Below the pieces are notes generated by a model, which was given only the letters and a program-made list of their open reading frames with translations, was not told the origin of the DNA and did no database searches. A stretch of DNA of 36,102 nucleotides from Provencibacterium sp. (GTDB lineage Bacteria > Bacillota > Clostridia > Oscillospirales > Ruminococcaceae), in NCBI GenBank assembly GCA_022792175.1, contig JAAWAN010000019.1, positions 1-36,102 on the forward strand, written 5' to 3'. Position 1 is the first letter of the stretch. Every line of letters begins with the position of its first letter. Below, one piece after another: positions 13,556-23,631 of this stretch. Both the position numbers and the translations under genes were made by a program.

Positions 13556-14218
13556 ATGAAAAAAATGGCACTCTGTCTGGCGGTTATGATGCTGGCGGCC
13601 ACTTTTGCGGGCTGCGGCTCCGATGGCTCGGAAAAGGGCTCGAGCTCTTCTTCCTCCAGCCAGTCTTCCAGCTCTCCGGCTTCCTCCAGCTCTTCGGAAA
13701 GCTCCGTTTCCTCTGAAATCTCCGAGCCGGATGAGGCGGATGACGAGCCGGTAGAAATCATGATAAAGGATGAAAAGCTCAAGGCCGCCTATACGGCGCT
13801 GCGCGAAGAGTTCGGCGAGTTCTGGCTCTCGATGCCGGCAGTCATTACCGAGGCGCAGATGACCGAAATTTATTATGTGAACGAGGAAGATGTGGAGGAG
13901 TTTGTCGGGGAAATGTCCATCGCCAACATCAGCGGCGATACCTTTGTGGGCGCGAAGGCGAAGCCCGGCAAGGCTGAGACGGTTGCGCAGGCGCTGGAAA
14001 AGCGCCGGCAGGATATCATCACCCAGTTTGAGACTTATCCGGTCAACTTTATGGATCTGAAGTCCCAGGCTGCCAAGGTCATTACCGAGGGGGACTATGT
14101 CTTTCTGATCCTGATGGGCGATCTCAATGTTCCGGATGGGGAGGATGCCTCCATGCAGATGGCCGAAGCGGAGATAGCGCGCGCCGAAAAAGCGATCCGC
14201 TCCGCCTTTGAAGAGTAA
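13556..14218 (+). CDS. DUF4358 domain lipoprotein
   Basis: 220 residues from ATG at 13556 (AAGGAAGG nine bases upstream). The frame is open further back, but the lipoprotein signal fixes the start: MKKMALCLAVMMLAATFAGC, lipobox Cys at about 20. A low-complexity Ser-rich linker (about 28-60, including a run of seven serines) is followed by an acidic stretch. The C-terminal domain (about 75-215) has ITEAQMTEIYYVNEEDVEEF, KPGKAETVAQALEKRRQD and a final GDYVFLIL strand, as in DUF4358. In Firmicutes such lipoproteins sit beside MBOAT and DHHW genes, as here, suggesting an accessory part in surface polymer acylation. Mechanism unknown. Confidence 0.8.
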   Translation: MKKMALCLAVMMLAATFAGCGSDGSEKGSSSSSSSQSSSSPASSSSSESSVSSEISEPDEADDEPVEIMIKDEKLKAAYTALREEFGEFWLSMPAVITEAQMTEIYYVNEEDVEEFVGEMSIANISGDTFVGAKAKPGKAETVAQALEKRRQDIITQFETYPVNFMDLKSQAAKVITEGDYVFLILMGDLNVPDGEDASMQMAEAEIARAEKAIRSAFEE

Positions 14219-14226
14219 AATCCGGC

Positions 14227-14255
14227 TTGCTTTTTCGGGTATTTTCTGGTATAAA
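14227..14255 (+). promoter_or_regulatory. Candidate promoter for the MBOAT-DHHW pair
   Basis: TTGCTT (14227-14232), 17 bp, TATAAA (14250-14255) with an extended TGG before it. It starts just after the DUF4358 stop and leaves a leader of about 280 bases before the MBOAT start. That leader (14260-14543) contains imperfect GC-rich dyads but no gene. Confidence 0.5.
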
Positions 14256-14543
14256 AGGAAGTGTTGCAGGGCTTTATAAACCGGCGGTTTTCCGGCAGCT
14301 CTGCAGCACTTTCTTTGAAAAACAGTTTTTTGGGCCTGTAAGGGCCGGATTCTGTCTGTATGCTGCAGAAAAAATCGCAATTTTTCGGCTTTTGCAGGCC
14401 GGACAGGATTAGGCAGCCGGCTTTGGAAAATGAGCGCGGCTGCTTTGCAAAGTCCCGCCCGTATGCTGCGGGCGGCATCTTTGTTTTTTCGCCTTGAACG
14501 CGGCGGGAGATGCCGCATGACTGGGAAGATGGAGGGAAGGCCG

Positions 14544-15938
14544 TTGCTCTTCAGCAGCATTTTATTTCTGTTCCGCTTTATTCCGGCGGTATTTCTGGTT
14601 TATTACCTGCTGCCGTTCCGATTTAAAAACCTCTGGCTGTTTTTGTGCAGCCTTTTTTTCTATGCCTGGGGAGAGCCGCGCTATTTCCCGGTCATGATGT
14701 CCTCCATTCTGGTCAATTTCTTGGCCGCGCTGCTTATCGACCGCTGGAAGGAACGTCCCCGCCTGCGCCGGGCAGCCTTTCTCGTTTCGCTGGTATTCAC
14801 TGTCGGTTGGCTGCTCTTTTTTAAATATATGGATTTCTTTATCAGCAATTTCAATGCCGTTACCGGACTCGCGGTCCCGCTTTTATCCCTTATGCTTCCG
14901 CTGGGTATCAGCTTTTATACCTTCCAGATACTCTCCTATACGGTGGACGTTTACTATGGGCGGGTGCCTGCAGAGCATAATTTTATCCGCTTTGGCACCT
15001 TTGTCACCCTCTTCCCTCAGCTGATAGCGGGCCCAATTGTCAAATATACCGATATTAATGAGGAGCTGCATGCGCGCTTTATTACACCCGAGATGCTCGG
15101 GGACGGCGTTCGGCTGTTCATTATGGGGCTGGGCAGCAAGGTGCTTATTGCCAACAATATCGGCTCTTTATGGGATACCGTCGTGCGTATGGGCTTTTCA
15201 CAGGCCTCCACCCCGCTTTGCTGGCTGGCGCTGCTTGCCTTTTCCTTCTACATCTATTTCGATTTCAGCGGCTATTCGCTGATGGCCATCGGCCTCGGGC
15301 GCGCGATGGGCTTTCAGTTTCCGCAGAACTTCAATTTTCCCTATATCTCCCGCAGTGTTACCGAGTTCTGGCGGCGCTGGCACATCACCCTCGGCTCCTG
15401 GTTTCGGGAATATGTCTATATCCCGCTGGGCGGCAACCGGGTTGGCCGGGTGCGGCTTTATTTCAATCTGTTCGTCGTCTGGTTTTTAACCGGCTTCTGG
15501 CATGGGGCCAACTGGCTGTTCATCCTCTGGGGGCTGTATTTTCTCGTTTTGCTGGTGATTGAAAAGGCTTTCCTGCTCCGCTATCTGGAAAAGAGCCGGG
15601 TATGGAGCCGGATTTACCTGCTGTTTTTCGTTGTGCTCAGCTGGGGGATTTTCGCCGTTGGCCTGCAGGAGCTGCAGGGAAAGACGGGACTTCTGCCGCA
15701 GCTGCTTAAGGGGCTGTTTGTCTGGCAGGGCGGCAGCGACTGGGTTTATTACCTGCGCAGCTATGGGGTGAGCTTTCTTCTGGCCATCTTCTTTTCAACG
15801 CCTGTCATTAAAAAGATTTATGAGCGCATCTCAGGGAAAAGGTGGCTGGTAACGGCCGGGCTTTTTATCGTTCTGCTGGCCTCGGTGGGTTATCTGGTGG
15901 ATGCCAGCTATAACCCGTTTTTGTATTTCAACTTTTAA
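14544..15938 (+). CDS. MBOAT family O-acyltransferase (AlgI/DltB/PatA-like)
   Basis: 464 residues from TTG at 14544, chosen because GGAGGG lies upstream and family members begin (M)LFSS-x-x-FLF. About eleven hydrophobic segments are visible. Conserved blocks are PLGISFYTFQILSYTVDVY (about 115-133), PQLIAGPIVKY, FDFSGYSLMAIGLGR, FWRRWHITLGSWFREYVYIPLGG (split here only for naming) and FLTGFWHGANWLF, containing the catalytic His (about 320). Such enzymes carry acyl groups, usually acetyl, across the membrane for transfer to an extracellular polymer. The DHHW gene follows 34 bases later and is the likely extracytoplasmic partner. The acceptor polymer is not identifiable here. Confidence 0.92.
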   Translation: MLFSSILFLFRFIPAVFLVYYLLPFRFKNLWLFLCSLFFYAWGEPRYFPVMMSSILVNFLAALLIDRWKERPRLRRAAFLVSLVFTVGWLLFFKYMDFFISNFNAVTGLAVPLLSLMLPLGISFYTFQILSYTVDVYYGRVPAEHNFIRFGTFVTLFPQLIAGPIVKYTDINEELHARFITPEMLGDGVRLFIMGLGSKVLIANNIGSLWDTVVRMGFSQASTPLCWLALLAFSFYIYFDFSGYSLMAIGLGRAMGFQFPQNFNFPYISRSVTEFWRRWHITLGSWFREYVYIPLGGNRVGRVRLYFNLFVVWFLTGFWHGANWLFILWGLYFLVLLVIEKAFLLRYLEKSRVWSRIYLLFFVVLSWGIFAVGLQELQGKTGLLPQLLKGLFVWQGGSDWVYYLRSYGVSFLLAIFFSTPVIKKIYERISGKRWLVTAGLFIVLLASVGYLVDASYNPFLYFNF

Positions 15939-15972
15939 CCGGCAGCCTTTTGGAAAGGGGGCGTTTTCTTTG

Positions 15973-17118
15973 ATGGAAAAATTTTTAAAGCTCTGGCGCA
16001 CTTACCCCTGGGCGGTGCTCTTTGCCGCCTTTATTCTGATTCTTACCGCGCTGGATATGACGAATGCCGACCGCGAGCGCTCCGAAATGGAAAACCGCTC
16101 TCTCAAGACCCGCCCGGAGCTTTCCTGGAAGGTTCTGATGGACGGGGAGTATGATGAGAAGTTTGACGGCTACATCAATGACCAGTTTATCGGGCGCGAC
16201 GGCTGGATTACCCTCAAATCGCGCACCGAGTCGCTGCTGGGCAAAACGGAGAACAACGGCATCCTCTACGGGAAGGATGATTACCTCTTTGTCAAGCTGG
16301 ACGCGCTCGACGAAAAACGCTGCGCGGACAACCGGCGCTATCTGCAGGAATTTTTTGAGATGTATCCGAAGCTGCCGGTAACCCTGGCCGTTGTGCCGAA
16401 CAGCTATGCGGTTCTGTCGGATAAGCTGCCCTATGGTGTACCGTTTATCGACCAGACCGCCATTACCCGGGAAATCTATGCGCAGGCCCCGGAGCATGTT
16501 TTAACGCTCGATTTGCAGCCGGTGCTGCAGGAGCACAAAGAGGAATATATCTACTACCGCACCGACCACCACTGGACGGTGTATGGCGCCTATCTCGCCG
16601 CGGACGCCTATGCCCGGCAGAGGGGGATGCAGCTGCCGCCCTTTTCGGAGTTTTCCTCCTCTGCGCGGACGGTGGAGGGCTTTTACGGCACCAGCTACTC
16701 TAAGGCCAAGAAGGCGGGCACCGTGCCGGACAGCATGCTGCTGCCGGACATTCCGCTCTCTCTCACTGTAGGAGAGGAGCAAAAACCGGGGCTTTATGAT
16801 GAAGAGAAGCTCTCCACCCGCGATAAATATGCCGCCTATCTCTGGGGGAACAACGGCTTTACCGCCCTGCGGGGGGAAAACAACCGCTATCCTGCCGCCG
16901 GCGGGCAAAAAACCCGCGTTCTGCTCATCAAGGACAGCTTCGGAAACAGCTTTGCGCCGTTTTTAAGCTATCTCTATGATGAGGTGGATATCATTGACCT
17001 GCGGTATATAAACCAGCTGAGCGACTATCTCACGAAGACCGGGTATGACGATGTGCTGCTGCTCTATAACTTCGAGTCGCTCGTGAGCGACCCCTATCTC
17101 TCTACCCTGCGGTATTGA
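15973..17118 (+). CDS. DHHW family protein (AlgJ/AlgX-like SGNH fold), MBOAT partner
   Basis: 381 residues from ATG at 15973 (GGAAAGGGGG upstream; the frame itself is open earlier). A signal anchor (YPWAVLFAAFILILTALDM, about 10-28) directs the rest outside. The family name motif is present as YYRTDHHWTVYGAYLAA (about 193-209). It is preceded by NGILYGKDDYLFVK and followed near the C-terminus by LLIKDSFGNSFAPFLSY with the SGNH-type Ser. In alginate systems AlgJ/AlgX work with the MBOAT AlgI to place acetyl groups. The adjacent MBOAT and DUF4358 genes support the same kind of role. Acceptor and donor remain unproven. Confidence 0.88.
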   Translation: MEKFLKLWRTYPWAVLFAAFILILTALDMTNADRERSEMENRSLKTRPELSWKVLMDGEYDEKFDGYINDQFIGRDGWITLKSRTESLLGKTENNGILYGKDDYLFVKLDALDEKRCADNRRYLQEFFEMYPKLPVTLAVVPNSYAVLSDKLPYGVPFIDQTAITREIYAQAPEHVLTLDLQPVLQEHKEEYIYYRTDHHWTVYGAYLAADAYARQRGMQLPPFSEFSSSARTVEGFYGTSYSKAKKAGTVPDSMLLPDIPLSLTVGEEQKPGLYDEEKLSTRDKYAAYLWGNNGFTALRGENNRYPAAGGQKTRVLLIKDSFGNSFAPFLSYLYDEVDIIDLRYINQLSDYLTKTGYDDVLLLYNFESLVSDPYLSTLRY

Positions 17119-17183
17119 GAAGACTTATGTATTTTATGTAATCAATATATACAGATAGTATTATACTATTGGAGGGAAATCAG

Positions 17184-18146
17184 ATGGAGCCTTTCAAGCT
17201 GCAGCCGGCCTTTAAAGACTATCTCTGGGGAGGGGAGCGGCTGCGCACCGATTACGGCAAAAAAACGCAGCTGCACCCGCTCGCTGAAAGCTGGGAGCTG
17301 AGCTGCCATCCGGATGGGGAGAGCATCGCGGCGAGCGGCCCCTTCGCAGGAGAGACGCTGCGCTCGCTGATAGAAAAGCAGGGGGAGGCGCTTTGCGGAA
17401 GGCTCTGCGCCGGTTTTGCGGATTTTCCGGTGCTAATTAAGCTGATTGATGCCGCGCGTCCGCTCTCTATCCAGGTGCATCCGAGCGATGAATATGCGCT
17501 GAAAAATGAGCAGAGCTTCGGAAAAACCGAGATGTGGGTGATTCTGGATGCGCAGCCGGACAGCTTTCTGTACTATGGGTTTAACCGCGAGGTGGGGACA
17601 GAGGAGCTGCGCGCGGCCATTGAGGAGAACCGGCTGGAGGAGCTGCTGCAAAAGCGGCCGGTCAGGCCCGGGGATGTGGTTTTTATCCCTGCGGGGACGC
17701 TGCACGCCATCGGCGCGGGCATTGTGCTCTGCGAGGTGCAGCAGAACTCCAACCTCACCTACCGGGTCTATGACTATGGGCGCCTGGGGGCGGACGGGAA
17801 ACCGCGCCCGCTGCATGTGGAGAAGGCGCTGGCCGTTTTGGACCGCCGCCCTGCCGCCGGTTCGTTTGCCCCGGCGGGGGAGGAGCAGATATGCGGGGAT
17901 GCGCGGCTGCAGCTTCTGGCAGAGTGCTCCTATTTCACCGTTCATTCGCTGAAGCTGGATGGCAGATATACCGCTCAGGCGGAGGGGGAGAGCTTTCGCT
18001 GCCTTATCTGCACGCAGGGAAGCGGTGCGCTTTCCTGCGGCGGCACCAACCTCTCCCTTCAAAAGGGGGAGAGCGTTTTTATCCCCGCAGATGCCGGAGA
18101 GTGGCGGCTGCAGGGGAGACTGCAGGCAGTTCTGGCCGGACTGTAA
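17184..18146 (+). CDS. manA: Mannose-6-phosphate isomerase, class I
   Basis: 320 residues from ATG at 17184, with GGAGGG seven bases upstream. Family motifs are FKDYLWGGERL (about 10-20), the zinc-binding SIQVHPSDEYA (about 97-107), Glu in KTEMWVIL, and HAIGAGIVLCEVQQ with YRVYDYGR (about 175-205), which carries the catalytic Arg. It interconverts fructose-6-phosphate and mannose-6-phosphate, linking glycolysis with mannose use or GDP-mannose supply for glycans. A short AT-rich gap of 65 bases separates it from the DHHW gene; TTGAGA (17115) and TGTAAT (17137) may form a weak promoter. An association with surface glycan synthesis is possible but unproven. Confidence 0.92.
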   Translation: MEPFKLQPAFKDYLWGGERLRTDYGKKTQLHPLAESWELSCHPDGESIAASGPFAGETLRSLIEKQGEALCGRLCAGFADFPVLIKLIDAARPLSIQVHPSDEYALKNEQSFGKTEMWVILDAQPDSFLYYGFNREVGTEELRAAIEENRLEELLQKRPVRPGDVVFIPAGTLHAIGAGIVLCEVQQNSNLTYRVYDYGRLGADGKPRPLHVEKALAVLDRRPAAGSFAPAGEEQICGDARLQLLAECSYFTVHSLKLDGRYTAQAEGESFRCLICTQGSGALSCGGTNLSLQKGESVFIPADAGEWRLQGRLQAVLAGL

Positions 18147-18232
18147 AAAAGGCAGGGAGGCTGCAGGGCAGGAAAGCCCTGCTGTTTGCCCCTTCGGCCA
18201 TGCAGTAGCCTTTTAAAAGGAAATAAAGAAGG

Positions 18233-18275
18233 AGCGGTGCGTCGGCGTCGGCCGGGCGCGCCGCTGTTTTTTTTT
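18233..18275 (+). terminator. Intrinsic terminator after manA
   Basis: GC-rich imperfect stem (AGCGGTGCG... / ...CGCGCCGCT) followed by nine T residues at 18267-18275. It isolates manA from the groESL promoter. The remaining non-coding bases up to 18452 hold only the heat-shock promoter and CIRCE. Confidence 0.75.
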
Positions 18276-18348
18276 GCCCGTCTGCCGCATAGTATTTGAA
18301 CAAAATGTTAAATATAGGGAGTGGAAGGTGAATTTTTGGAAAAGGTAC

Positions 18349-18376
18349 TTGATTTTTTTTCAAAAATCACTACAAT
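18349..18376 (+). promoter_or_regulatory. Sigma-A promoter of groESL
   Basis: TTGATT (18349-18354), 16 bp, TACAAT (18371-18376). The predicted start of transcription falls at the left edge of the CIRCE operator. Confidence 0.8.
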
Positions 18377-18381
18377 AGTAT

Positions 18382-18408
18382 TTAGCACTCGGAGATATTG
18401 AGTGCTAA
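18382..18408. promoter_or_regulatory. CIRCE operator (HrcA binding site)
   Basis: TTAGCACTC, nine bases, GAGTGCTAA: an exact match to the CIRCE consensus. HrcA binds it and represses chaperone genes until heat or misfolding titrates GroEL. Located between the promoter and groES. hrcA itself is not in the window. Confidence 0.98.
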
Positions 18409-18446
18409 CAACGTATCCAAAACTTTTAAATAAAATTGGGAGGTAG

Positions 18447-18737
<291 letters not shown>

Positions 18738-18789
18738 TTTTTCTGCAGTTTCTGCGGGAAGCTTATGCCCCAATTATAGAAAGGATTGA

Positions 18790-20418
<1,629 letters not shown>

Positions 20419-20451
20419 AAGCCCGGCTCTGATATTTCTGTTTTTTGCTTT

Positions 20452-20484
20452 CCCCTCCTCGCCGTTTGGCGGGGAGGGGTTTTT
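20452..20484 (+). terminator. Intrinsic terminator of groESL
   Basis: 12-bp stem CCCCTCCTCGCC / GGCGGGGAGGGG (one G-U pair), 4-base loop, then TTTTT. 33 bases after the groEL stop. Confidence 0.9.
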
Positions 20485-20492
20485 CTTTTTGG

Positions 20493-20521
20493 TTGCATTC
20501 TGTGAACATTTTTGGTAAAAT
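20493..20521 (+). promoter_or_regulatory. Promoter of the CNNM-sdaAB-sdaAA operon
   Basis: TTGCAT (20493-20498), 17 bp, extended TGG-TAAAAT (-10 at 20516-20521), 51 bp before the TTG start at 20573. Confidence 0.7.
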
Positions 20522-20572
20522 GAGTTATCGTAGGGCGTATGTGTCCGCAAAAATCATAAAAAGAAAGTAGAG

Positions 20573-21853
20573 TTGATAGGTACTTTGGACAGTACAGGCT
20601 GGTTATGCGTTTCGTTGGCTCTCCTGTTGGCACTATCCGCATTTTTCTCTGCGAGTGAGACGGCCTTTTCCACCGTAAACCGGATTCGGCTGCGCACCCT
20701 CGCGGATGGAGGGGACCGGCGCGCAAAGCGCGCGCTGCTGATTACCGAGGACTATGATAAGCTGATTTCCACCATTTTGATTGGCAACAACATTGTCAAT
20801 ATTTCTGCTTCCTCGCTGGCCACCATGCTGGCGCTGCGCTTTTTAAGCGCGCAGATGGCGCCTACCGTTTCCACCGTTGCCATGACGGTTCTGGTGCTGA
20901 TTTTCGGCGAGGTCACCCCGAAGAGCAGCGCGAAGGCGGATGCGGAAAGCTTTGCCCTTCGCTTTTCGGCCCCGCTTTATGGGGTGATGGTTGTACTTAC
21001 CCCTCTTTCAAAGCTTCTGGTTCACCTGACCCGCTGGGTGGCCCGGCAGCGGGGCGGGGAGGAGACGCCGAGCGTCACCGAGGAGGAGCTCAAGTATATC
21101 ATCGACTCGACCGTGGAGGAAGGGGTTCTGCATGAGGACGAGAGCGAGCTGCTGCACAGCGCCATCGAGTTCGACGATATCCGCGTGCAGGAGATACTGA
21201 CGCCGCGCGTCGACCTGGCGGCTATTGATGTGGAGGAGGAGCCGCAGGCGGTGCTGGAATTTGTTGTGCAGGAGCGCTTCTCCCGCATCCCGGTCTATGA
21301 GGAGACGGTGGATCATATCATTGGTATTCTGCATACGCGCGACTATCTGGAGCAGCTGGCGACCGGGAAGACCCCGGAGCTGCGCAGCCTGCTTTCCGAG
21401 TGCCTGTATATTCATAAAACGATGAAAATTTCCGCGCTGCTCAGCGAGTTTAAGCGCAAAAAGATTAACCTCGCGGTCGTCACCGATGATTATGGAGGGA
21501 CGATGGGCATCGTTACCACTGAGGATATTCTGGAGGAGCTGGTCGGCGAAATCTGGGATGAGGATGAGGAGATTGTCCGCGAATTTGTCCCGCTGGGCGA
21601 AAATCGCTATGAGGTGGCAGGCGAATATACCGTGCGCGAAATGCTGGATGAACTGGATATGGACCCGGAGGAGATTGAGACCGATTCAACAACGGTCGGC
21701 GGCTGGGCAATGGATGAGCTCGATCGCGTGCCGGTGACCGGTGACCGGTTTACCTATAAGAACCTGGAGGTCACCGTTCGCGAGGTGGATGATCAGCGCA
21801 TTGTCAAGCTGCTGATTGAAGCGAAGCCGGAGCCTGAGGAACAAGAGGAATGA
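20573..21853 (+). CDS. CNNM/CorC (HlyC-CorC) family membrane protein with CBS pair
   Basis: 426 residues from TTG at 20573 (AGAAAGTAGAG upstream; no nearer ATG). The N-terminal CNNM domain (about 1-185) contains FFSASETAFSTVN and LIGNNIVNISASS, with about four membrane segments. A tandem CBS module (about 205-325) includes ILTPRVDLAAIDVEE and the second-repeat end VVTDDYGGTMGIVTTEDILEE (split by naming only). A CorC_HlyC domain (about 340-420) completes it. Relatives export Mg2+ or other divalent cations under nucleotide control by the CBS module; the label hemolysin is historical. Its stop overlaps the sdaAB start by four bases, so the three genes are co-translated. The reason for pairing with serine dehydratase is unknown. 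Confidence 0.9.
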   Translation: MIGTLDSTGWLCVSLALLLALSAFFSASETAFSTVNRIRLRTLADGGDRRAKRALLITEDYDKLISTILIGNNIVNISASSLATMLALRFLSAQMAPTVSTVAMTVLVLIFGEVTPKSSAKADAESFALRFSAPLYGVMVVLTPLSKLLVHLTRWVARQRGGEETPSVTEEELKYIIDSTVEEGVLHEDESELLHSAIEFDDIRVQEILTPRVDLAAIDVEEEPQAVLEFVVQERFSRIPVYEETVDHIIGILHTRDYLEQLATGKTPELRSLLSECLYIHKTMKISALLSEFKRKKINLAVVTDDYGGTMGIVTTEDILEELVGEIWDEDEEIVREFVPLGENRYEVAGEYTVREMLDELDMDPEEIETDSTTVGGWAMDELDRVPVTGDRFTYKNLEVTVREVDDQRIVKLLIEAKPEPEEQEE

Positions 21854-22509
21854 ATGTTTTTGACATTGTCGGCCCGGTGATGATCGGGCCCTCCAGCTCA
21901 CACACGGCCGGGGCGGTGCGCCTGGGCCGGGTGGCGGGTGCGCTGCTCGGTGAGCCTGCCGTGCGTGCGCGCATCCTGCTGCATGGCTCGTTTGCCAAGA
22001 CCTATAAGGGGCACGGCACCGACCGCGCGCTGGTGGCAGGAATTATGGGAATGCTCCCGAGCGATGCGCGCATTCGTTCGAGCCTCTCTCTCGCGCGGCA
22101 GCTGGGGCTGGAGGTGGAGTTTCAGCCGGGCGCCATTGAAAACGCTCACCCGAACACCGCCCGCATTACCCTCTGGGATGCTGCCGGGAATTCGGTCGAG
22201 GTGCAGGGGGCATCGGTCGGGGGTGGAAATATTCTGGTGGACCGCTTTAACGGGATGGATGTTTCGATTTCCGGCCAGTATACAACTCTCATTGTTTTAC
22301 ACTGGGACCGGCCGGGAGTGATTGCCGAGGTGGCCTCGCTCATCGGCGAAAACGAGGTGAATATTGCGAACTTCCGCCTCTCCCGCGAGGCGCGGGGCGG
22401 GCGCGCCGTTATGAGTATTGAGACGGACGGACTGGTGGAAAAATCGCTCTGCGAGCAGATACGGGCGCTGCCGGGCATCCTCAGTGCAACGCTGATGCTA
22501 CCCAACTGA
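21850..22509 (+). CDS. sdaAB: L-serine ammonia-lyase, iron-sulfur-dependent, beta subunit
   Basis: 219 residues. The N-terminal domain has the family motif IGPSSSHTAGAVRLGRVA (about 12-29) and LHGSFAKTYKGHGTDRALVAG (split by naming only), and GGGNI at about 125. An ACT domain forms the C-terminal third (about 145-219: LIVLHWDRPGVIAEVASLI), typical of the Bacillus/Clostridium two-subunit enzyme. With the alpha subunit it converts L-serine to pyruvate and ammonia. The ATG at 21850 overlaps the preceding stop. The alpha gene follows after 18 bases. Confidence 0.95.
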   Translation: MNVFDIVGPVMIGPSSSHTAGAVRLGRVAGALLGEPAVRARILLHGSFAKTYKGHGTDRALVAGIMGMLPSDARIRSSLSLARQLGLEVEFQPGAIENAHPNTARITLWDAAGNSVEVQGASVGGGNILVDRFNGMDVSISGQYTTLIVLHWDRPGVIAEVASLIGENEVNIANFRLSREARGGRAVMSIETDGLVEKSLCEQIRALPGILSATLMLPN

Positions 22510-22527
22510 TGCGGAAGGGGAACGCTT

Positions 22528-23406
22528 ATGCTTCGTTATGAATCGATAGAAGAGCTTTGCGAAACGGCCGAAAAAAGCGGCCGCCCTCTTTGCGAGCTGA
22601 CGCTCGAGCAGCAGGCACTGCAGATTGAACGGCCGGTGGAGGAAATCTATGAAGGGATGCGCTGCAGCCTGCAGGTCATGCGCGAGGCGGTAGCGGATGG
22701 GATAGACCCTGATTTGCGCTCAACCAGCGGGCTGACCGGCGGAACGGCCTGGCAGATGCAGCAGCGGGTAGAGCATGGGGAAACGCTCTGCGGGCGGATG
22801 TTTGGCGGTGCGCTGGCACGCGCGCTGGCCGTTTCCGAGCTCAATGCCGCCATGGGGCGGATTGTCGCTGCGCCGACGGCCGGCTCCTGCGGGATTATCC
22901 CCGCGGCGGTGCTCTCCCTGCAGGAGGAGAGGGGACTGCCGGAGCGGGCGGCCGTGCTTTCACTGTTTACCGCCTCTGCAGTCGGAATGGTGATTGCCAA
23001 AAACGCGAGCATCTCCGGTGCACAGGGCGGCTGCCAGGCAGAGTGCGGCAGCGCTTCGGCCATGGCGGCGGCTGCGCTGGTGGAGCTCTCCGGCGGCACA
23101 CCGCGCATGATTGGCCATGCGGTGGCGATTGCGCTTAAAAATGTGCTGGGGCTTGTCTGCGACCCGGTGGCGGGCCTCGTTGAGATCCCCTGCATCAAGC
23201 GCAATGCAGGCGGTGTCGCCAACGCGCTGATGGCGGCCGAGCTGGCGCTCGCGGGGATAGAGAGCGCTATCCCGCCGGATGAGGTGATTTTGGTGATGAA
23301 GCGCATCGGCGACCTGATGCCCGTCTCCCTGCGGGAGACGGCGGACGGCGGGCTTGCCCAGACGCCCACCGGCTGCGCGCTGCGAAAAAAAGTATTTGGC
23401 GAATAA
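22528..23406 (+). CDS. sdaAA: L-serine ammonia-lyase, iron-sulfur-dependent, alpha subunit
   Basis: 292 residues. Conserved elements are TSGLTGGTAWQMQ (about 67-79), APTAGSCGIIPAAVLSL (about 113-129), NASISGAQGGCQAECGSASAM (split by naming only), and LGLVCDPVAGLVEIPCIKRN (about 208-227). The cysteines in AGSCG, GCQAEC, VCDP and IPC include the ligands of the catalytic [4Fe-4S] cluster. The subunit binds serine and performs the dehydration. ATG preceded by GGAAGGGG. Last gene of the operon, before a terminator that serves mainly the convergent ABC operon. Confidence 0.95.
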   Translation: MLRYESIEELCETAEKSGRPLCELTLEQQALQIERPVEEIYEGMRCSLQVMREAVADGIDPDLRSTSGLTGGTAWQMQQRVEHGETLCGRMFGGALARALAVSELNAAMGRIVAAPTAGSCGIIPAAVLSLQEERGLPERAAVLSLFTASAVGMVIAKNASISGAQGGCQAECGSASAMAAAALVELSGGTPRMIGHAVAIALKNVLGLVCDPVAGLVEIPCIKRNAGGVANALMAAELALAGIESAIPPDEVILVMKRIGDLMPVSLRETADGGLAQTPTGCALRKKVFGE

Positions 23407-23410
23407 AAAA

Positions 23411-23460
23411 GAAGCGGGCAGCGGCCCCGGGGATTCTCTCCCCGGCCCGCTGCCCGCTTC
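23411..23460. terminator. Terminator between sdaAA and the ABC exporter operon
   Basis: Outer stem GAAGCGGGCAGCGG / CCGCTGCCCGCTTC (23411-23424 / 23447-23460) with an inner CCGGGGA / TCCCCGG helix. On the minus strand it is followed by TTTTTTATTC, so it is a strong terminator for the minus-strand ABC genes; on the plus strand no T-run follows. Confidence 0.8.
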
Positions 23461-23546
23461 TGAGGCCCATATTTTTCCTGTTCTGCAGGAAAAGACTGTA
23501 GGAAACACGGGTTGCCGATTGGTTCAAAATCAGAAAAAAGCGGATC

Positions 23547-23631
23547 CCGGTCTGAAGAAACCGGAAAAGTGCGGTTTCGCCCGCGAACTGCGGGCGAAAT
23601 TTGACTCTGGTGGAGTCAAAAGCCGTTTTTC
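23547..23631 (+). repeat. Dispersed double-hairpin repeat, copy B
   Basis: Same structure as copy A: TTTCGCCCGC / GCGGGCGAAA then TTTGACTCT / GGAGTCAAA (one G-U), then AGCCGTTTTTC. It overlaps the last six codons of the minus-strand ABC ATPase gene: AAAAACGGCTTTTGA in the repeat encodes the final Asn-Gly-Phe and stop. Homology with copy A weakens to the left of 23565. Confidence 0.85.

Noticed and set aside
14219-14543. Structured RNA in the MBOAT leader
   Set aside because: Several imperfect GC-rich dyads are present, but none forms a recognisable riboswitch or terminator arrangement.
17119-17183. Riboswitch or attenuator upstream of manA
   Set aside because: Only 65 AT-rich bases with no stable stem; at most a weak promoter.
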